64,000 nt of DNA from Caldimonas brevitalea (GTDB taxonomy: Bacteria; Pseudomonadota; Gammaproteobacteria; Burkholderiales; Burkholderiaceae_C). The notes under the pieces are model-generated. The model did not search any database, was not told where the DNA came from, and saw only the letters and a list, made by a program, of their open reading frames with translations. The translations under genes and the position numbers were made by a program. Position 1 is the first letter of the stretch, and every line of letters begins with the position of its first letter. Below are positions 49,953 to 59,295 of the stretch, in pieces. The stretch covers positions 5,890,001-5,954,000 of the forward strand of contig NZ_CP011371.1 in assembly GCF_001017435.1 (NCBI RefSeq), in the 5' to 3' direction.

Positions 49953-50636
49953 GTGAAACGATCCATCATTTCGATCGCCGCCCTCGCCATCTTCGCCAGT
50001 GGCTGCGCCAACATGAGCGAAACCCAGGGCAACACCGCCAAGGGGGCCGGCATCGGCGCCGCCGCAGGCGCGGTGCTCGGCGCTGCGACCGCTGGCGGCA
50101 ATCGCGGCAAGAGTGCGGCCACCGGAGCCGCCGTCGGCGCCGGCATCGGCGCGCTGGGGGGCTATATCTGGTCGAAGCGCATGGAAGAGCAGAAGGCCAA
50201 GATGGACCAGGCCACTGCGGGCACCGGCATCGATGTCGAGCGCACCGCCGACAACCAGATCAAAGTGCAGATCCCGAGCGACGCCGGCTTCGACACCGGT
50301 CGCTCGGCCATCAAGCCGCAGCTGGCGACGGTGCTCGACAAGTTCGCGGCCAGCATGCGCGAGCATGGCACCACCGAGATTCGCGTGATCGGCCATACCG
50401 ACAACACTGGCAGCGACGCCACCAACGACCGCCTGTCGGTGGACCGCGCCGCCAGCACGCGTGACTATCTGGTCGGCCGCGGCGTGCCGTACGCCCGCGT
50501 CGCCATCGACGGCCGCGGCGACCGCGCGCCGGTGGCGTCCAATGAGAGCGATGCGGGCCGCGCGGAGAACCGGCGGGTCGAGATCTACGTCGCCGAGCGT
50601 GAGCAGGTGGCGCAGGGGGCCCAACCGGCGCGCTGA
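49953..50636 (+). CDS. OmpA-family lipoprotein with glycine zipper
   Basis: A 227-residue peptidoglycan-associated lipoprotein. The leader MKRSIISIAALAIFASGC ends in a lipobox, Cys at about 18. Then comes a glycine-zipper region (GAGIGAAAGAVLGAATAGG, GAAVGAGIGALGGYIW) and a C-terminal OmpA-like domain (about 90-215) with the peptidoglycan-binding set IRVIGHTDNTGSDATNDRLS and RVAIDGRGDRAPVASN-AGRAENRRVEI. The start is GTG at 49953 with AAAGGAG upstream. It lies on the opposite strand from both metH halves, between them. A terminator follows at 50726-50761. Close relatives are common in Burkholderiales. Confidence 0.92.
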   Translation: MKRSIISIAALAIFASGCANMSETQGNTAKGAGIGAAAGAVLGAATAGGNRGKSAATGAAVGAGIGALGGYIWSKRMEEQKAKMDQATAGTGIDVERTADNQIKVQIPSDAGFDTGRSAIKPQLATVLDKFAASMREHGTTEIRVIGHTDNTGSDATNDRLSVDRAASTRDYLVGRGVPYARVAIDGRGDRAPVASNESDAGRAENRRVEIYVAEREQVAQGAQPAR

Positions 50637-50725
50637 TGGCGCGCCCGTAGCCCGCCCACCACCCCCGCACCAGGGGCCCCTCATCTGCGAGGTGCGCCCC
50701 CGGCTGGCACAGTGTGACAATTCGC

Positions 50726-50761
50726 AGCCAAGGACTTCACCGTCTTTGGCTGTCTTTTTTT
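50726..50761 (+). terminator. Rho-independent terminator between the two OmpA-family genes
   Basis: AGCCAAGGAC, six-base loop, GTCTTTGGCT (one G-U pair), followed by GTC and seven T. It ends the first lipoprotein transcript and implies a separate promoter for the second. Confidence 0.9.
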
Positions 50762-50815
50762 GTGGGTGGGCCGCGCTCGAGGCGAGCCGGCCACGCCGTT
50801 CAAGGAGTTTTCTGA

Positions 50816-51424
50816 ATGACTTTCGATCCGCGTCGCCACGGCCTCGCAGCGACGGTGCTGTCGGTTCTGGCTTTGGCCGCCGGCTGTGCCACCGACCCTG
50901 CGCCGAGCCCCTCGCCAGCCACCACCGCGCCCGCCGCCCCGCCGCCGCCGCCGCCGCCCTCGGTCATCGGCGGCAACGCCTGGAGCCCCGCGTTGGCCTC
51001 GCTGATGGCCGCCGCCCAGCAGGCCGCTCAGGCCGGCGGTGTCGATGTTTCGCGCACCGAGAACAACCAGCTGCTGATCCGCGCGACCGGCGATGCCGCC
51101 TTCGACAGCGGCCGCACCGGCATCAACAACCGATTCCGCCTCTTCCTCGACCAGGTCGCCGCCCCGCTCGCCGCCGCGTCGGCACTGCAAGTGCGGGTGG
51201 TCGGCCACACCGACACCGTCGGCTCGAACGCCGTCAATGACCGCATCTCGCTAGAGCGCGCCAACTCGGCACGCGACTACCTGGTGACGCGCGGCGTGAC
51301 GGCCGAACGGATCATCGCGGAAGGCCGCGGCGAACGTGAGCCGGTGGTCGCGAACGACAACGCCGAAAACCGCGCCCGCAATCGGCGCGTCGAACTGGTG
51401 GTGTCCCACCCGGCCGGCCGCTGA
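50816..51424 (+). CDS. OmpA-family lipoprotein (second copy)
   Basis: A 202-residue lipoprotein. The leader ATVLSVLALAAGC gives a lipidated Cys at about 24; a Pro/Ala-rich linker with eight prolines in a row follows (about residues 40-50), then the OmpA-like domain with VRVVGHTDTVGSNAVNDRISLERA and IIAEGRGEREPVVAND, ending RARNRRVELVVS. It shares its C-terminal domain with the gene upstream but lacks the glycine zipper. AAGGAG precedes the ATG. A terminator separates the two, and the stop is followed by convergent metH (N-terminal half) 57 bp later. Confidence 0.92.
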   Translation: MTFDPRRHGLAATVLSVLALAAGCATDPAPSPSPATTAPAAPPPPPPPSVIGGNAWSPALASLMAAAQQAAQAGGVDVSRTENNQLLIRATGDAAFDSGRTGINNRFRLFLDQVAAPLAAASALQVRVVGHTDTVGSNAVNDRISLERANSARDYLVTRGVTAERIIAEGRGEREPVVANDNAENRARNRRVELVVSHPAGR

Positions 51425-51481
51425 AAGCGAGCGCCGCGCTTGCCCCCGCGCCCATGCGGCGGGCGGGCGTGCCGTGTGGCT

Positions 51482-52528
51482 TCAGGCCACCAGCTGCGTG
51501 AACAGGCCCTCGTGCCGGCAGCGCGGCTGGTAGCGCGCGACACGCCGGGCAATCTCGGCGATATGGTCGGGCGTCGTGCCGCAGCAACCGCCGACGATGT
51601 TGAGGAAACCGGCCTTGGCGAAGTCTTCCATCAGGCCCCCGGTGATCTCGGGGGTCTCGTCGAAGCCGGTGTCGCTCATCGGATTGGGCAGGCCGGCGTT
51701 CGGATAGCAGCTGACGTAGGTGTCGTCGGCGAGCTTGGACAGCTCTTCGATGTAGGGGCGCATCAGCGCCGCACCGAGCGCGCAGTTGAGCCCGATCGCG
51801 AGCGGCCGCGCATGCCGCACCGAGTGCCAGAAGGCACCCACGGTCTGCCCGGACAGGATGCGCCCGGACGCATCGGTCACGGTGCCGGACACGATCACCG
51901 GCAAACGCTCCCCGGTGGCCTCGAACAGCTCGTCGATCGCGAAGATCGCCGCCTTGGCGTTGAGCGTGTCGAAGATGGTCTCAACCAGGAACAGGTCGGC
52001 GCCGCCTTCGAGCAAGCCTTCGCCCTGCTCGTAATACGCCGCCTTCAATTCGTCGAAGCTGACGTTACGCGCGCCCGGGTCGTTGACGTCGGGGCTGATG
52101 CTCGCCGTGCGCGGCGTGGGGCCGAAGGCGCCGGCGACGAAGCGCGGCTTGTCTGGCGTGCTGTAGGCATCGCAGGCAGCCCGAGCGATACGGGCGGCTT
52201 CGACGTTCATCTCGCGCGCCAGGTGCGGCAGGTCGTAGTCTTCCTGGGCGATGCGGGTGGCGCCGAAGGTGTTGGTCTCGACGATGTCGGCGCCGGCGCG
52301 CAAATAGCCTTCATGGATTTCGCGGATCACGTCGGGCCGCGTGAACTGCAGCAGTTCGTTGTTGCCCTTCAGGTCTTTGCCGTGGTCGGCAAACCGCTCG
52401 CCCCGGTAATCGGCTTCGCCCAGCTTGTAGCGCTGGATCATGGTGCCCATCGCACCGTCGAGCACGACGATACGTTGCTTCAGGATCTCGGGCAGGCGGG
52501 CGGCGCGGGTGTAGGGATGGGCACTCAT
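51482..52528 (-). CDS. metH: Homocysteine methyltransferase module of split methionine synthase
   Basis: A 348-residue protein corresponding to the N-terminal homocysteine-binding module of MetH. The zinc-binding cysteines are C249 (LNCALGA) and C315-C316 (GGCCGTTP). [15 protein letters not shown] near residue 22 and [15 protein letters not shown] near 84 are strongly MetH-type, which separates it from BHMT or MmuM. It supplies the module absent from the protein encoded at 46855-49593. The ATG at 52528 ([19 protein letters not shown]) was chosen over a codon nine residues upstream. No SAH motif was seen in front of this half. It is divergent from the rhodanese gene. Confidence 0.95.
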   Translation of the reverse strand: MSAHPYTRAARLPEILKQRIVVLDGAMGTMIQRYKLGEADYRGERFADHGKDLKGNNELLQFTRPDVIREIHEGYLRAGADIVETNTFGATRIAQEDYDLPHLAREMNVEAARIARAACDAYSTPDKPRFVAGAFGPTPRTASISPDVNDPGARNVSFDELKAAYYEQGEGLLEGGADLFLVETIFDTLNAKAAIFAIDELFEATGERLPVIVSGTVTDASGRILSGQTVGAFWHSVRHARPLAIGLNCALGAALMRPYIEELSKLADDTYVSCYPNAGLPNPMSDTGFDETPEITGGLMEDFAKAGFLNIVGGCCGTTPDHIAEIARRVARYQPRCRHEGLFTQLVA

Positions 52529-52659
52529 GCGCCGATTGTAGGGAGAGCGGCGCACCGCGCGACCGTCAGGGCTGACACAAACAACCGCGCGATCCGGGCA
52601 ATCCTCCCTGGTGGTCGCCGCCGCCTTGCTCGAGAATGCGTCGACGGCATGTTTCCCTT

Positions 52660-53052
52660 ATGAAGTATCTCGCTCCCAAACAGGCCTGGGCCTACCTGCA
52701 GGCGCACCCTGACACCGTGTTCGTCGACGTGCGCATGGAACTCGAACACCTCTACGTCGGCCATCCGCCGGGCATCGTCCACATTCCCTGGTACGAATAC
52801 CCCGAGATGGTGCCGCAGCCCGAGCGCTTCGTTCAGCAGGTGCTGCGCGAAGCCGGCACGCACGAACGCCCGGTGATGCTGCTGTGCCGCTCGGGCAACC
52901 GCACCGAGCCGGCGGGCGTCGCGCTCGAGGCGGCGGGTTTCCGCGAGGTGTTGAGCGTGCTGCATGGCTTCGAGGGTGAACTCGACGCCGATTTCCACCG
53001 CAACACGCTCAACGGCTGGCGCCACGACGGGCTGCCCTGGCAGCAGATGTAG
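52660..53052 (+). CDS. Rhodanese-like sulfurtransferase domain protein
   Basis: A 130-residue single-domain rhodanese. The active-site loop is MLLCRSGNRTEPAG, with the catalytic Cys and the basic residues expected for thiosulfate- or persulfide-type rhodaneses. The N-terminal CDC25-like segment FVDVRMELEHLYVGHPPGIVHIPWYEY is conserved. The ATG at 52660 was chosen. There is no signal peptide. It starts about 130 bp from the divergent metH gene; its link to sulfur amino-acid metabolism is only suggested by that position. Confidence 0.9.
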   Translation: MKYLAPKQAWAYLQAHPDTVFVDVRMELEHLYVGHPPGIVHIPWYEYPEMVPQPERFVQQVLREAGTHERPVMLLCRSGNRTEPAGVALEAAGFREVLSVLHGFEGELDADFHRNTLNGWRHDGLPWQQM

Positions 53053-53092
53053 CGGCGGCAGGGCCGCGGGCACCGCCCTCCGATGCGGCCCA

Positions 53093-55390
53093 CTAGTGCA
53101 CGAACCCCATGCCGGCCTGACGCCGCACCTCGGGTTTGACGCGGTGCTCGGCCTCCAGCTGTGCCAGGAACTCTTCGGCGTCGAATTCGACCGCCAGGAT
53201 GTCGACCTGCCGCCGCACCGAGGCGAAATCGCCGGGCGTCAGCGCGTCGAGCTTGGCCAGGCGGCGGCGCTGCTCGGGCGTCAACCGCTCGGCCTCCCCC
53301 GCCAACGCTTCCGCCACGAACATACGTTCACGCTGGTCCAGGCGCAGCGGCTTGAAGCGGATCTTGAAGGTGAAGCGACGCAGCGCCGCCTCGTCCAGTT
53401 CTTCGAAGAGGTTGGTGGTGCAAACGAAGATGCCGCGGAAGCGCTCCATGCCCTGCAGCATCTCGTTGACTTCGCTCACCTCGTAGTTGCGCTCCGCCAT
53501 CCGGCGGCTCCGCAAGAAACTGTCGGCCTCGTCGAGGAGCAGCACGGCGTGTTCGGCCTCGGCCTCTTCGAACATGCGGGCCATGTTCTGTTCGGTCTCG
53601 CCGACGTATTTGCTGACCAGGTCGGAGGCTTGCCGCACCATCAGCGGCTGCTGCAGTTCACGCGCGATGTGCTCGGCCAGGGCCGTCTTGCCGGTACCCG
53701 GTGGCCCGTGAAAACACAAGGTGCCGAAGCCCTTGCGTCGCAAGGCTTCGACGATGCGGGGCAGCTCGAAGCGGGTTTCAGTGTGGAGCAGCGCGAGGTC
53801 GTACTGCGTGACGACGTGGCGGGCGCCGCGCTCGGGCGACGCCGCGCCGAGCGCCTTGTCGGCATTGCAGAGCTGCCGCTCGATCAGCGCCTCGACGCCG
53901 TCGTCCCCGCCGGCCAGGCGGGCAAAGCGCACTGCCGTGCGCACCTGCGCCGGGGTCAGGCCCTTGCGCGCCGACAGCTTGGCGACGAACTCGGGCGCGA
54001 CCGGAACGCCGGCCAGCGCCTTGGCGACCAGCGCCTCGCGCGCGCCCGGCGGCGGTGATTTGAGCTCGAGGTGGTACTGGAACCGGCGCCGGAAGGCCGG
54101 GTCGATCTGCTCGATGCGGTTGGTGACCCAAACCACCGGCACCGGGTTGCTCTCGAGGATCTGGTTGACCCAGGCCTTGCCACTGACCGAGCCGCTCGGC
54201 AAGCCGTCGCCCACCTCCAGCCGCGCCATCAGCTGCGCGGTGTCGGTGCTGAGCGGCGGGAACACGTCTTCCACTTCGTCGAACAGCAGCGCCACATTGG
54301 GGCTGCCCTTCAGAAATACATGGCTGATCTGCAGCGAGCGATAACGGTCGCGGCCCGACAGCGAATTGCCGTCGCGGTCGGCGTACTCGACCTCGTAGAG
54401 CTCCAGCCCGGCCGCCTGCGCGACCACCTTGGCCAGCTCGGTCTTGCCGGTGCCGGGCGGTCCGTACAGCAGGATGTTCACACCCGGCTCTTTTTGCGCC
54501 ACCGCGTTGCGGAGCAAGGACACGAGCATGCGGACGTCGTCGGCGACGTAATGGAAGTCGGCCAGCGACAGCTCGCTGCGCGACGCGGGCCGCGTGAACA
54601 CCGCCATCAGCTCGGACTCGTCGCGGTATTCGCGCATCAGCACCGGCGGCAGCTGCTCGGAGACCTTCATCAGGTCGGCCAGGTCGGTGATGTTGTGCTC
54701 GGAGATCAGGTTCTCGACCATGCCGATGCGCTCGAGCCGCGAGCCCGCCCGCAACGCCTCGGCGACGTCTTTCTCGTCGACACCGGCGATCTCGGCGAGC
54801 ACCGCATAGGCTTCCTGCGCGTTGGCCACCTTGAACTCGACCAACAGGCCGCGCAGCTCGCGCTGGTAGCGCGCCAGCGTGCCATACAGCAGCAGCGCGC
54901 GCTCGGCGGGGTTCAGCTGCAGCAGTCCGGCGAGCGCGTCGATGTTCTTCTCGACCAGCGTGCTCTGCTTCTTCAACTGCCGCCCGAGCCACTCGCAGGT
55001 GGCGCCGAGCACGGCCAGCAGGTCCTTGGGCGCGTCCTTGATGTACTCGTCGATGTAGAAAAAGAGTGTGCCTTCTTCATAGGGCCCGGCCCACACACCG
55101 TGCCGCGCCAGGAACTCGGCGTCGTTCAGCTGCTCGTGGCCGGCCCAATGCTCGTTGCCCGCACAGCGGCGAGCGAGGAATTCGCGCAAGCGGGCCAGCA
55201 CCGTGGCCGGCCACACCAGATGCTTGCCGGTCAGCGCCAGCAGGCTGCTCCAGTCACGCCGGACATTGAAGCGGCCGACGTGCCGCAGTGTCAGGGTCAG
55301 CAGGAAATGAGAACACATGCGGTCGAGCACCGGGGCTTCGGCGAGCCCGGGCGACACGAGCACGCGTGTCTCGATATGCCGTTTCACCAT
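53093..55390 (-). CDS. Double AAA+ ATPase of unknown function
   Basis: A 765-residue protein with two AAA+ modules. Module 1: Walker A GPPGTGKT (310-317), Walker B LLFDEVED (368-375). Module 2: Walker A GPPGTGKT (562-569), Walker B LLLDEAD (617-623). Arg-finger-like residues follow each (PAFRRRFQYHLEL and EAALRRFTFKIRF). The first 300 residues are a helical, otherwise unassigned domain. It resembles a group of bacterial ATPases whose second module is close to the spastin/VPS4/CDC48 type. ATG 55390 has AAGGAGG upstream. The substrate is not known; an unfoldase or remodeller role is the family-level guess. DUF3567 lies upstream on the same strand. Confidence 0.85.
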   Translation of the reverse strand: MVKRHIETRVLVSPGLAEAPVLDRMCSHFLLTLTLRHVGRFNVRRDWSSLLALTGKHLVWPATVLARLREFLARRCAGNEHWAGHEQLNDAEFLARHGVWAGPYEEGTLFFYIDEYIKDAPKDLLAVLGATCEWLGRQLKKQSTLVEKNIDALAGLLQLNPAERALLLYGTLARYQRELRGLLVEFKVANAQEAYAVLAEIAGVDEKDVAEALRAGSRLERIGMVENLISEHNITDLADLMKVSEQLPPVLMREYRDESELMAVFTRPASRSELSLADFHYVADDVRMLVSLLRNAVAQKEPGVNILLYGPPGTGKTELAKVVAQAAGLELYEVEYADRDGNSLSGRDRYRSLQISHVFLKGSPNVALLFDEVEDVFPPLSTDTAQLMARLEVGDGLPSGSVSGKAWVNQILESNPVPVVWVTNRIEQIDPAFRRRFQYHLELKSPPPGAREALVAKALAGVPVAPEFVAKLSARKGLTPAQVRTAVRFARLAGGDDGVEALIERQLCNADKALGAASPERGARHVVTQYDLALLHTETRFELPRIVEALRRKGFGTLCFHGPPGTGKTALAEHIARELQQPLMVRQASDLVSKYVGETEQNMARMFEEAEAEHAVLLLDEADSFLRSRRMAERNYEVSEVNEMLQGMERFRGIFVCTTNLFEELDEAALRRFTFKIRFKPLRLDQRERMFVAEALAGEAERLTPEQRRRLAKLDALTPGDFASVRRQVDILAVEFDAEEFLAQLEAEHRVKPEVRRQAGMGFVH

Positions 55391-55599
55391 CAACGCCTCC
55401 TTCCTGGGGCGGTTGCGCCCCGGGTCGCCGCACGGCGGGGCCGTGCGTCGGGACGAGGCACGATACCCCAGTCGTCTGCACAAGGAAAGGAGGGATCGGA
55501 CCGCGGCGACAGCAGGGCACCGCGCTCACCCCGGCCGGCACGCATGGCGTACAGCGGCGGGCATCGACAGCCGCCGGGGCGAGCCCCGGCGGAGGAGGA

Positions 55600-55878
55600 T
55601 CAGTGCAGCACCACCGGCTGCAACATCAGCGACGAGAAGCGCTCGATGTAGGCGTCGATGTCTTCGACGGTCGGCGAGCCTTCGATCAGGGCTTCGACAC
55701 CCTGCTTGAAGCTCTCCGCCAGCGCGCCTTCGATGTAGATCTCTTTGCGCTTGAACTTGTCGACGATCTCGTAGCCACCCCGCGTCAGCCCTCCGATCTC
55801 GGCCTCGTCTTCGAGCGCCGACGCCGGCACTTCGAACTCGACGACCGCGAAGTTCTCTGAGTTGTAAAGCATTTGCAT
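55600..55878 (-). CDS. DUF3567 family protein
   Basis: A 92-residue protein of the DUF3567 family, found almost only in Burkholderiales. It begins MQMLYNSENFAVVEFE and contains GGYEIVDKFKRKEIYIEGALAESFKQGVEAL, which identifies the family. No activity is known. The ATG at 55878 with AAGGAG upstream gives the normal length; the ORF extends further but not with conservation. It is followed by the double AAA+ gene about 210 bp downstream on the same strand. Confidence 0.93.
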   Translation of the reverse strand: MQMLYNSENFAVVEFEVPASALEDEAEIGGLTRGGYEIVDKFKRKEIYIEGALAESFKQGVEALIEGSPTVEDIDAYIERFSSLMLQPVVLH

Positions 55879-56063
55879 GACGGACTCCTTGGAGGAGACC
55901 CCCCGCGGACTGCAGGGGGTTCTCGTGACGCGATGTAGATGGAGCATGACACGCAAATTTCAAGCCATCCCCAGCCTTGTGGTTATCGGGGCCGGTGGAG
56001 CCTGACATCGGGCTGAACAGCGGCGTGGCAGCCCATGCGGCGCCTGCGGCGCTGGGATTTCTG

Positions 56064-56903
56064 TCAGCCTTCGTTCTGCAACAACAGTTCCAAGGGGTCA
56101 CCGCGCCCATCAATGAGGCGCGCGCGAACCGGCAGATATTGACGTGTTGGGTCGAGCCAGACTTCCGCGGCGGCGCCCCCTTCCCGCTGCGCCGGCCGTA
56201 CCAGCCGGGCAGCGCGGACGGCCCCTCCCGCGAGCGGCACCGACTGCGGCGGCTGACACTGGAACCGCCAGCTCTCAGTGTCGCCGTGCCGGTTGACAAC
56301 GGGCATCGTGAGCGTGCGGCCGGGGCTGACGTTCTTCGGGTCCGCCAGCGCGAGCGCGGCGAGTTGCACCATCCAGCTGACGCGATCCTGGGCACCGGGC
56401 ACCAGCGGGTGTTCGCCGCCCTCGCCGCCCAACACGACGACCTTGCCTTGGTCGGCGCGGAATTCCGTGGCTTGTTCGTCGCGGCCCCGCCGGCGTTCAG
56501 TGAAGCGTTCCGGCAGCAAGCCCGCCGGGCCCAACCGACCGACGCTGAGCTGCTCGATCAGCGTCCCCAGCAAAGGCGCCCGGCCTTCGAGCCGCAGTTG
56601 GTAGGACGAGGCGACCGGCGCCCAGACGAGCTGTCCGGTGCCGGTCAGGCCGCTGCGCCGCAACTGGTAGACGAACGAGAACGCGCCCGGCGCGCGCGCC
56701 TGTGCCTTACTGAAACGCGGTGCGGCGCTCACCCCTGAGCCGATGCCGCACAGCGCGGCGGCGCCGAGGCCGCACAGCAAGCGACGCCGGCCGGGATCGC
56801 CGTCGAGCCGGGGTGCTGGGCTCAGCAGACCGGGAGGGTCTGCCTGGGAGCGGGTGTGGCCGTCTTTAGAATCGCGGCCTCGATCGAACAGAACCGCAGA
56901 CAT
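56064..56903 (-). CDS. DUF3108 family exported protein
   Basis: About 279 residues from the ATG at 56903. Residues about 43-66 form a signal peptide with twin-arginine flavour (GRRRLLCGLGAAALCGIGSGVSAAP). Then comes a DUF3108 domain, a lipocalin-like barrel seen in outer-membrane-biogenesis or periplasmic proteins: FSFVYQLRRSGLTGTGQLVWAPVASSYQLRLEG and VWLDPTRQYLPVRARLIDGRGDPLELLL. The start is not certain: the chosen ATG overlaps the ATG of the divergent FAH gene (CATG), and an internal TTG just before the hydrophobic core is an option. A 40-residue charged stretch ahead of a signal peptide would be unusual, so a shorter protein is likely. Confidence 0.8.
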   Translation of the reverse strand: MSAVLFDRGRDSKDGHTRSQADPPGLLSPAPRLDGDPGRRRLLCGLGAAALCGIGSGVSAAPRFSKAQARAPGAFSFVYQLRRSGLTGTGQLVWAPVASSYQLRLEGRAPLLGTLIEQLSVGRLGPAGLLPERFTERRRGRDEQATEFRADQGKVVVLGGEGGEHPLVPGAQDRVSWMVQLAALALADPKNVSPGRTLTMPVVNRHGDTESWRFQCQPPQSVPLAGGAVRAARLVRPAQREGGAAAEVWLDPTRQYLPVRARLIDGRGDPLELLLQNEG

Positions 56904-57885
56904 GAAGCTCGCCACTTACAAGGACGGCTCGCGCGACGGCCAACTGGTTGTCGTGTCGAGAGATTTGAGCATGGCGCATTATGCGAGCGGCATCGCATCG
57001 CGCTTGCAACAGGTGTTGGACGACTGGAACTTCGTGTCTCCGCAGTTGCAGGACCTGTACACCACCCTCAACCAGGGCAAGGCGCGGCACGCCTTCCCCT
57101 TCGACCCGTCGTTGTGCATGGCACCTTTGCCGCGCGCCTACCAATGGGTGGCGGGATCGGCGTACTTGCAGCACGAGCAGGTGCTGCGCAAGGCCCGCGG
57201 TGCGCCCGCGCTGGAACATGCCAAGAGCGACCCGCTGCTCTACCAGGGGGCCAGTGACGACTTTCTCGGCCCGCAAGACGACATCGTCGTGCGCAGCGAG
57301 GACTACGGCATCGACTTCGGCGCCGGCCTCGCGGTGGTGACCGGGGACGTGGCGATGGCGACCCCGCCGCAAGAGGCGCTCGAATCGGTGCGACTGCTGA
57401 TGCTGGTCAACGACATCACGCTGCGCCAGTTGATGCCGCCCGAACTGGCCAAGGGCTCCGGCCTGGTGCTCAGCCGCCCGACCGCCGCCTTCGCCCCGGT
57501 GGCGGTGACGCCCGACGAACTGGGCCCCGCCTGGCAAGGCGGGCGGGTGCACCTGAACCTGCAGGTGAGCTGGAACGGCAAGAAAGTGGGCTTGTGCGAG
57601 ACCGGCCCGGAGATGCAGTTTCACTTCGGCCAGCTGATTTCGCACCTCTGCAAGACCCGGCAGCTGCGCAGCGGCGCCATCGTCGGCAGCGGCACCGTCA
57701 GCAACCAGGACACGGCGCGCGGCTACTGCTGCATCGCCGAGAAGCGGGCGCTCGAGACGCTGGAGCACGGCGCGCCGAAGACCGAGTTCATGAAGCTGGG
57801 CGACACGGTGCGGATGGAGGTCAAGGGCGGCGACGGCGTGTCGGTGTTCGGCGCCATCGATCAAGCGGTGGCGGCGCGCCGCTGA
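56902..57885 (+). CDS. Fumarylacetoacetate hydrolase family protein
   Basis: A 327-residue FAH-fold enzyme, which cleaves or decarboxylates beta-diketo acids with a divalent metal. The body holds the metal-binding acidic cluster (EDYGIDFGAGLAVVTGDVAM) and FMKLGDTVRMEVKGGDG near the end, typical of FAH-like proteins; LSRPTAAFAPVAVTPDELGPAW and GSGTVSNQD also fit. The family contains fumarylacetoacetases, acylpyruvases and oxaloacetate decarboxylases, which cannot be separated by eye. No tyrosine-degradation gene lies nearby. It begins right at the divergent DUF3108 start. Confidence 0.9.
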   Translation: MKLATYKDGSRDGQLVVVSRDLSMAHYASGIASRLQQVLDDWNFVSPQLQDLYTTLNQGKARHAFPFDPSLCMAPLPRAYQWVAGSAYLQHEQVLRKARGAPALEHAKSDPLLYQGASDDFLGPQDDIVVRSEDYGIDFGAGLAVVTGDVAMATPPQEALESVRLLMLVNDITLRQLMPPELAKGSGLVLSRPTAAFAPVAVTPDELGPAWQGGRVHLNLQVSWNGKKVGLCETGPEMQFHFGQLISHLCKTRQLRSGAIVGSGTVSNQDTARGYCCIAEKRALETLEHGAPKTEFMKLGDTVRMEVKGGDGVSVFGAIDQAVAARR

Positions 57886-58075
57886 AAGCGAGCGATCACC
57901 ACCGAGGTGTTGCGAAGCTGCATCACTTCCGGTGTGTTCCAGCGCAATTCCCGGTCATTTCATGGGTGGCCGCGCGGCCCATTTTTACAATCGTATGACT
58001 CGTCAGGACACGCCGGTTGCACGGCGTCCGGCTTGTGTCGACCTCTCTCTCACACTCTCTCAGAAGGAAGCACAC

Positions 58076-59038
58076 ATGAAACGCATCGCTCTTGTGGCCG
58101 CGCTCGCCGGTGCCGTGGCGGTCCCGGCTTTCGCGCAAAGTTCTTTGCAGGTGTATGGCCGCCTGAACACGTCGGTGGAGCGCCAGCGGCAGCAGAACGA
58201 GACCACGGTGAAACTCGTCGACAACGCCTCGCGTCTCGGCTTCAAGGGCACCGAAGATCTGGGCGGCGGGTTGAAAGCGGTGTTCCAACTCGAGCATGGC
58301 TTCAACGTTGACGACGGGAAGACCGCCAGCGCCAGTTTCTGGGGTCGCGAAAGCTGGGTGGGCTTGGCCGGCGGATTCGGCACGGTGCGCTTCGGGAACA
58401 CTCCCAGCGCCACTTACTTCGCGACGGCCGACTACGTCAGTCTTCACAACCACGATACCGGCAGTTCTGAAGACAAGCTGTACGCCTACGTGATGCGCAC
58501 CACCAACAAGGTCGCCTACACCACGCCGTCCTTCGGCGGCCTGACCCTGGAAGGCCAGTACAGCCTGCGTGAAGGTGTCGCCGGACAAGGCAACGCCTGG
58601 GAAATCGCGGCCAACTTTGACCAGGGGCCCCTCCACCTGGGCGGCGGTTTTACGCGCAACGAAGACGACCGTGCAGCCACCGTCCGGGCGTTGTTCGAGT
58701 TCGGTGCCTTCACGTTCGGCGGCTACTACCAGCGCGACGAATTCGAAGACGAGTACCGCAACAACTACCGGCTGGCCGGGATGTACACGATGGGGGCGTC
58801 CGAATTCCACCTGAACTTCGGGTACGCCGACGACCGCGGCGGTGTCGACGATACCGGCGCGCAGCAAGTCACCGCGGCCTACAACTACAACCTGTCGAAG
58901 CGGACCAAGCTGTTCGCGTTCTGGACCAAGGTGCGCAACGATGACGACGCGGTCTATTTCCCCAACGAAACGACCGGGGGCCCCATCGCGGGTGGCGATT
59001 TCTCGTCTTTCGCGCTTGGCGTACGGCACAACTTCTGA
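58076..59038 (+). CDS. Gram-negative porin (first of tandem pair)
   Basis: A 320-residue outer-membrane porin of the betaproteobacterial trimeric type. The signal peptide MKRIALVAALAGAVAVPAFAQ is cleaved before SSLQVYGRLN. Sixteen beta strands with short turns follow; FKGTEDLGGGLKAVFQLEHGFNVDDG and the last-strand FALGVRHNF with C-terminal Phe are diagnostic for OmpC-type insertion by BAM. The AAGGAAG ribosome site sits eight bases upstream of the ATG. A terminator follows immediately. The neighbouring porin has the same leader and many identical blocks, so this is a tandem duplication. Confidence 0.95.
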   Translation: MKRIALVAALAGAVAVPAFAQSSLQVYGRLNTSVERQRQQNETTVKLVDNASRLGFKGTEDLGGGLKAVFQLEHGFNVDDGKTASASFWGRESWVGLAGGFGTVRFGNTPSATYFATADYVSLHNHDTGSSEDKLYAYVMRTTNKVAYTTPSFGGLTLEGQYSLREGVAGQGNAWEIAANFDQGPLHLGGGFTRNEDDRAATVRALFEFGAFTFGGYYQRDEFEDEYRNNYRLAGMYTMGASEFHLNFGYADDRGGVDDTGAQQVTAAYNYNLSKRTKLFAFWTKVRNDDDAVYFPNETTGGPIAGGDFSSFALGVRHNF

Positions 59039-59056
59039 TTCGGGTCCGCACTGCGG

Positions 59057-59083
59057 AAACGGCCCTTCGGGGCCGTTTTTTTT
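59057..59083 (+). terminator. Rho-independent terminator of first porin
   Basis: AAACGGCCC-TTCG-GGGCCG followed by eight T. The TTCG tetraloop hairpin is stable. The same core sequence ends the second porin. Confidence 0.95.
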
Positions 59084-59295
59084 GGTTCACAGCCGCGATC
59101 GCGCCTCCACGGGTCGACCTCCATGCCACACCACTGTTGCACCAATGCGTCAGTTCTACGGCCTGACACCCTCTTTCTAGGGGTTCGTACCGAGAAAGAA
59201 CGTTTGTCATTTCTACAATGCAAGTACTGACCCGGAAACGCGAAGTAACTTGAACAGGGGTCGGTTCTCTCTCCTCAACTTCACATCTATACAAC

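Noticed and set aside
52529..52659. Second SAH riboswitch ahead of the homocysteine-module metH gene
   Set aside because: The leader lacks the GAGCGYTGC and CAGGCTYGG segments in order.
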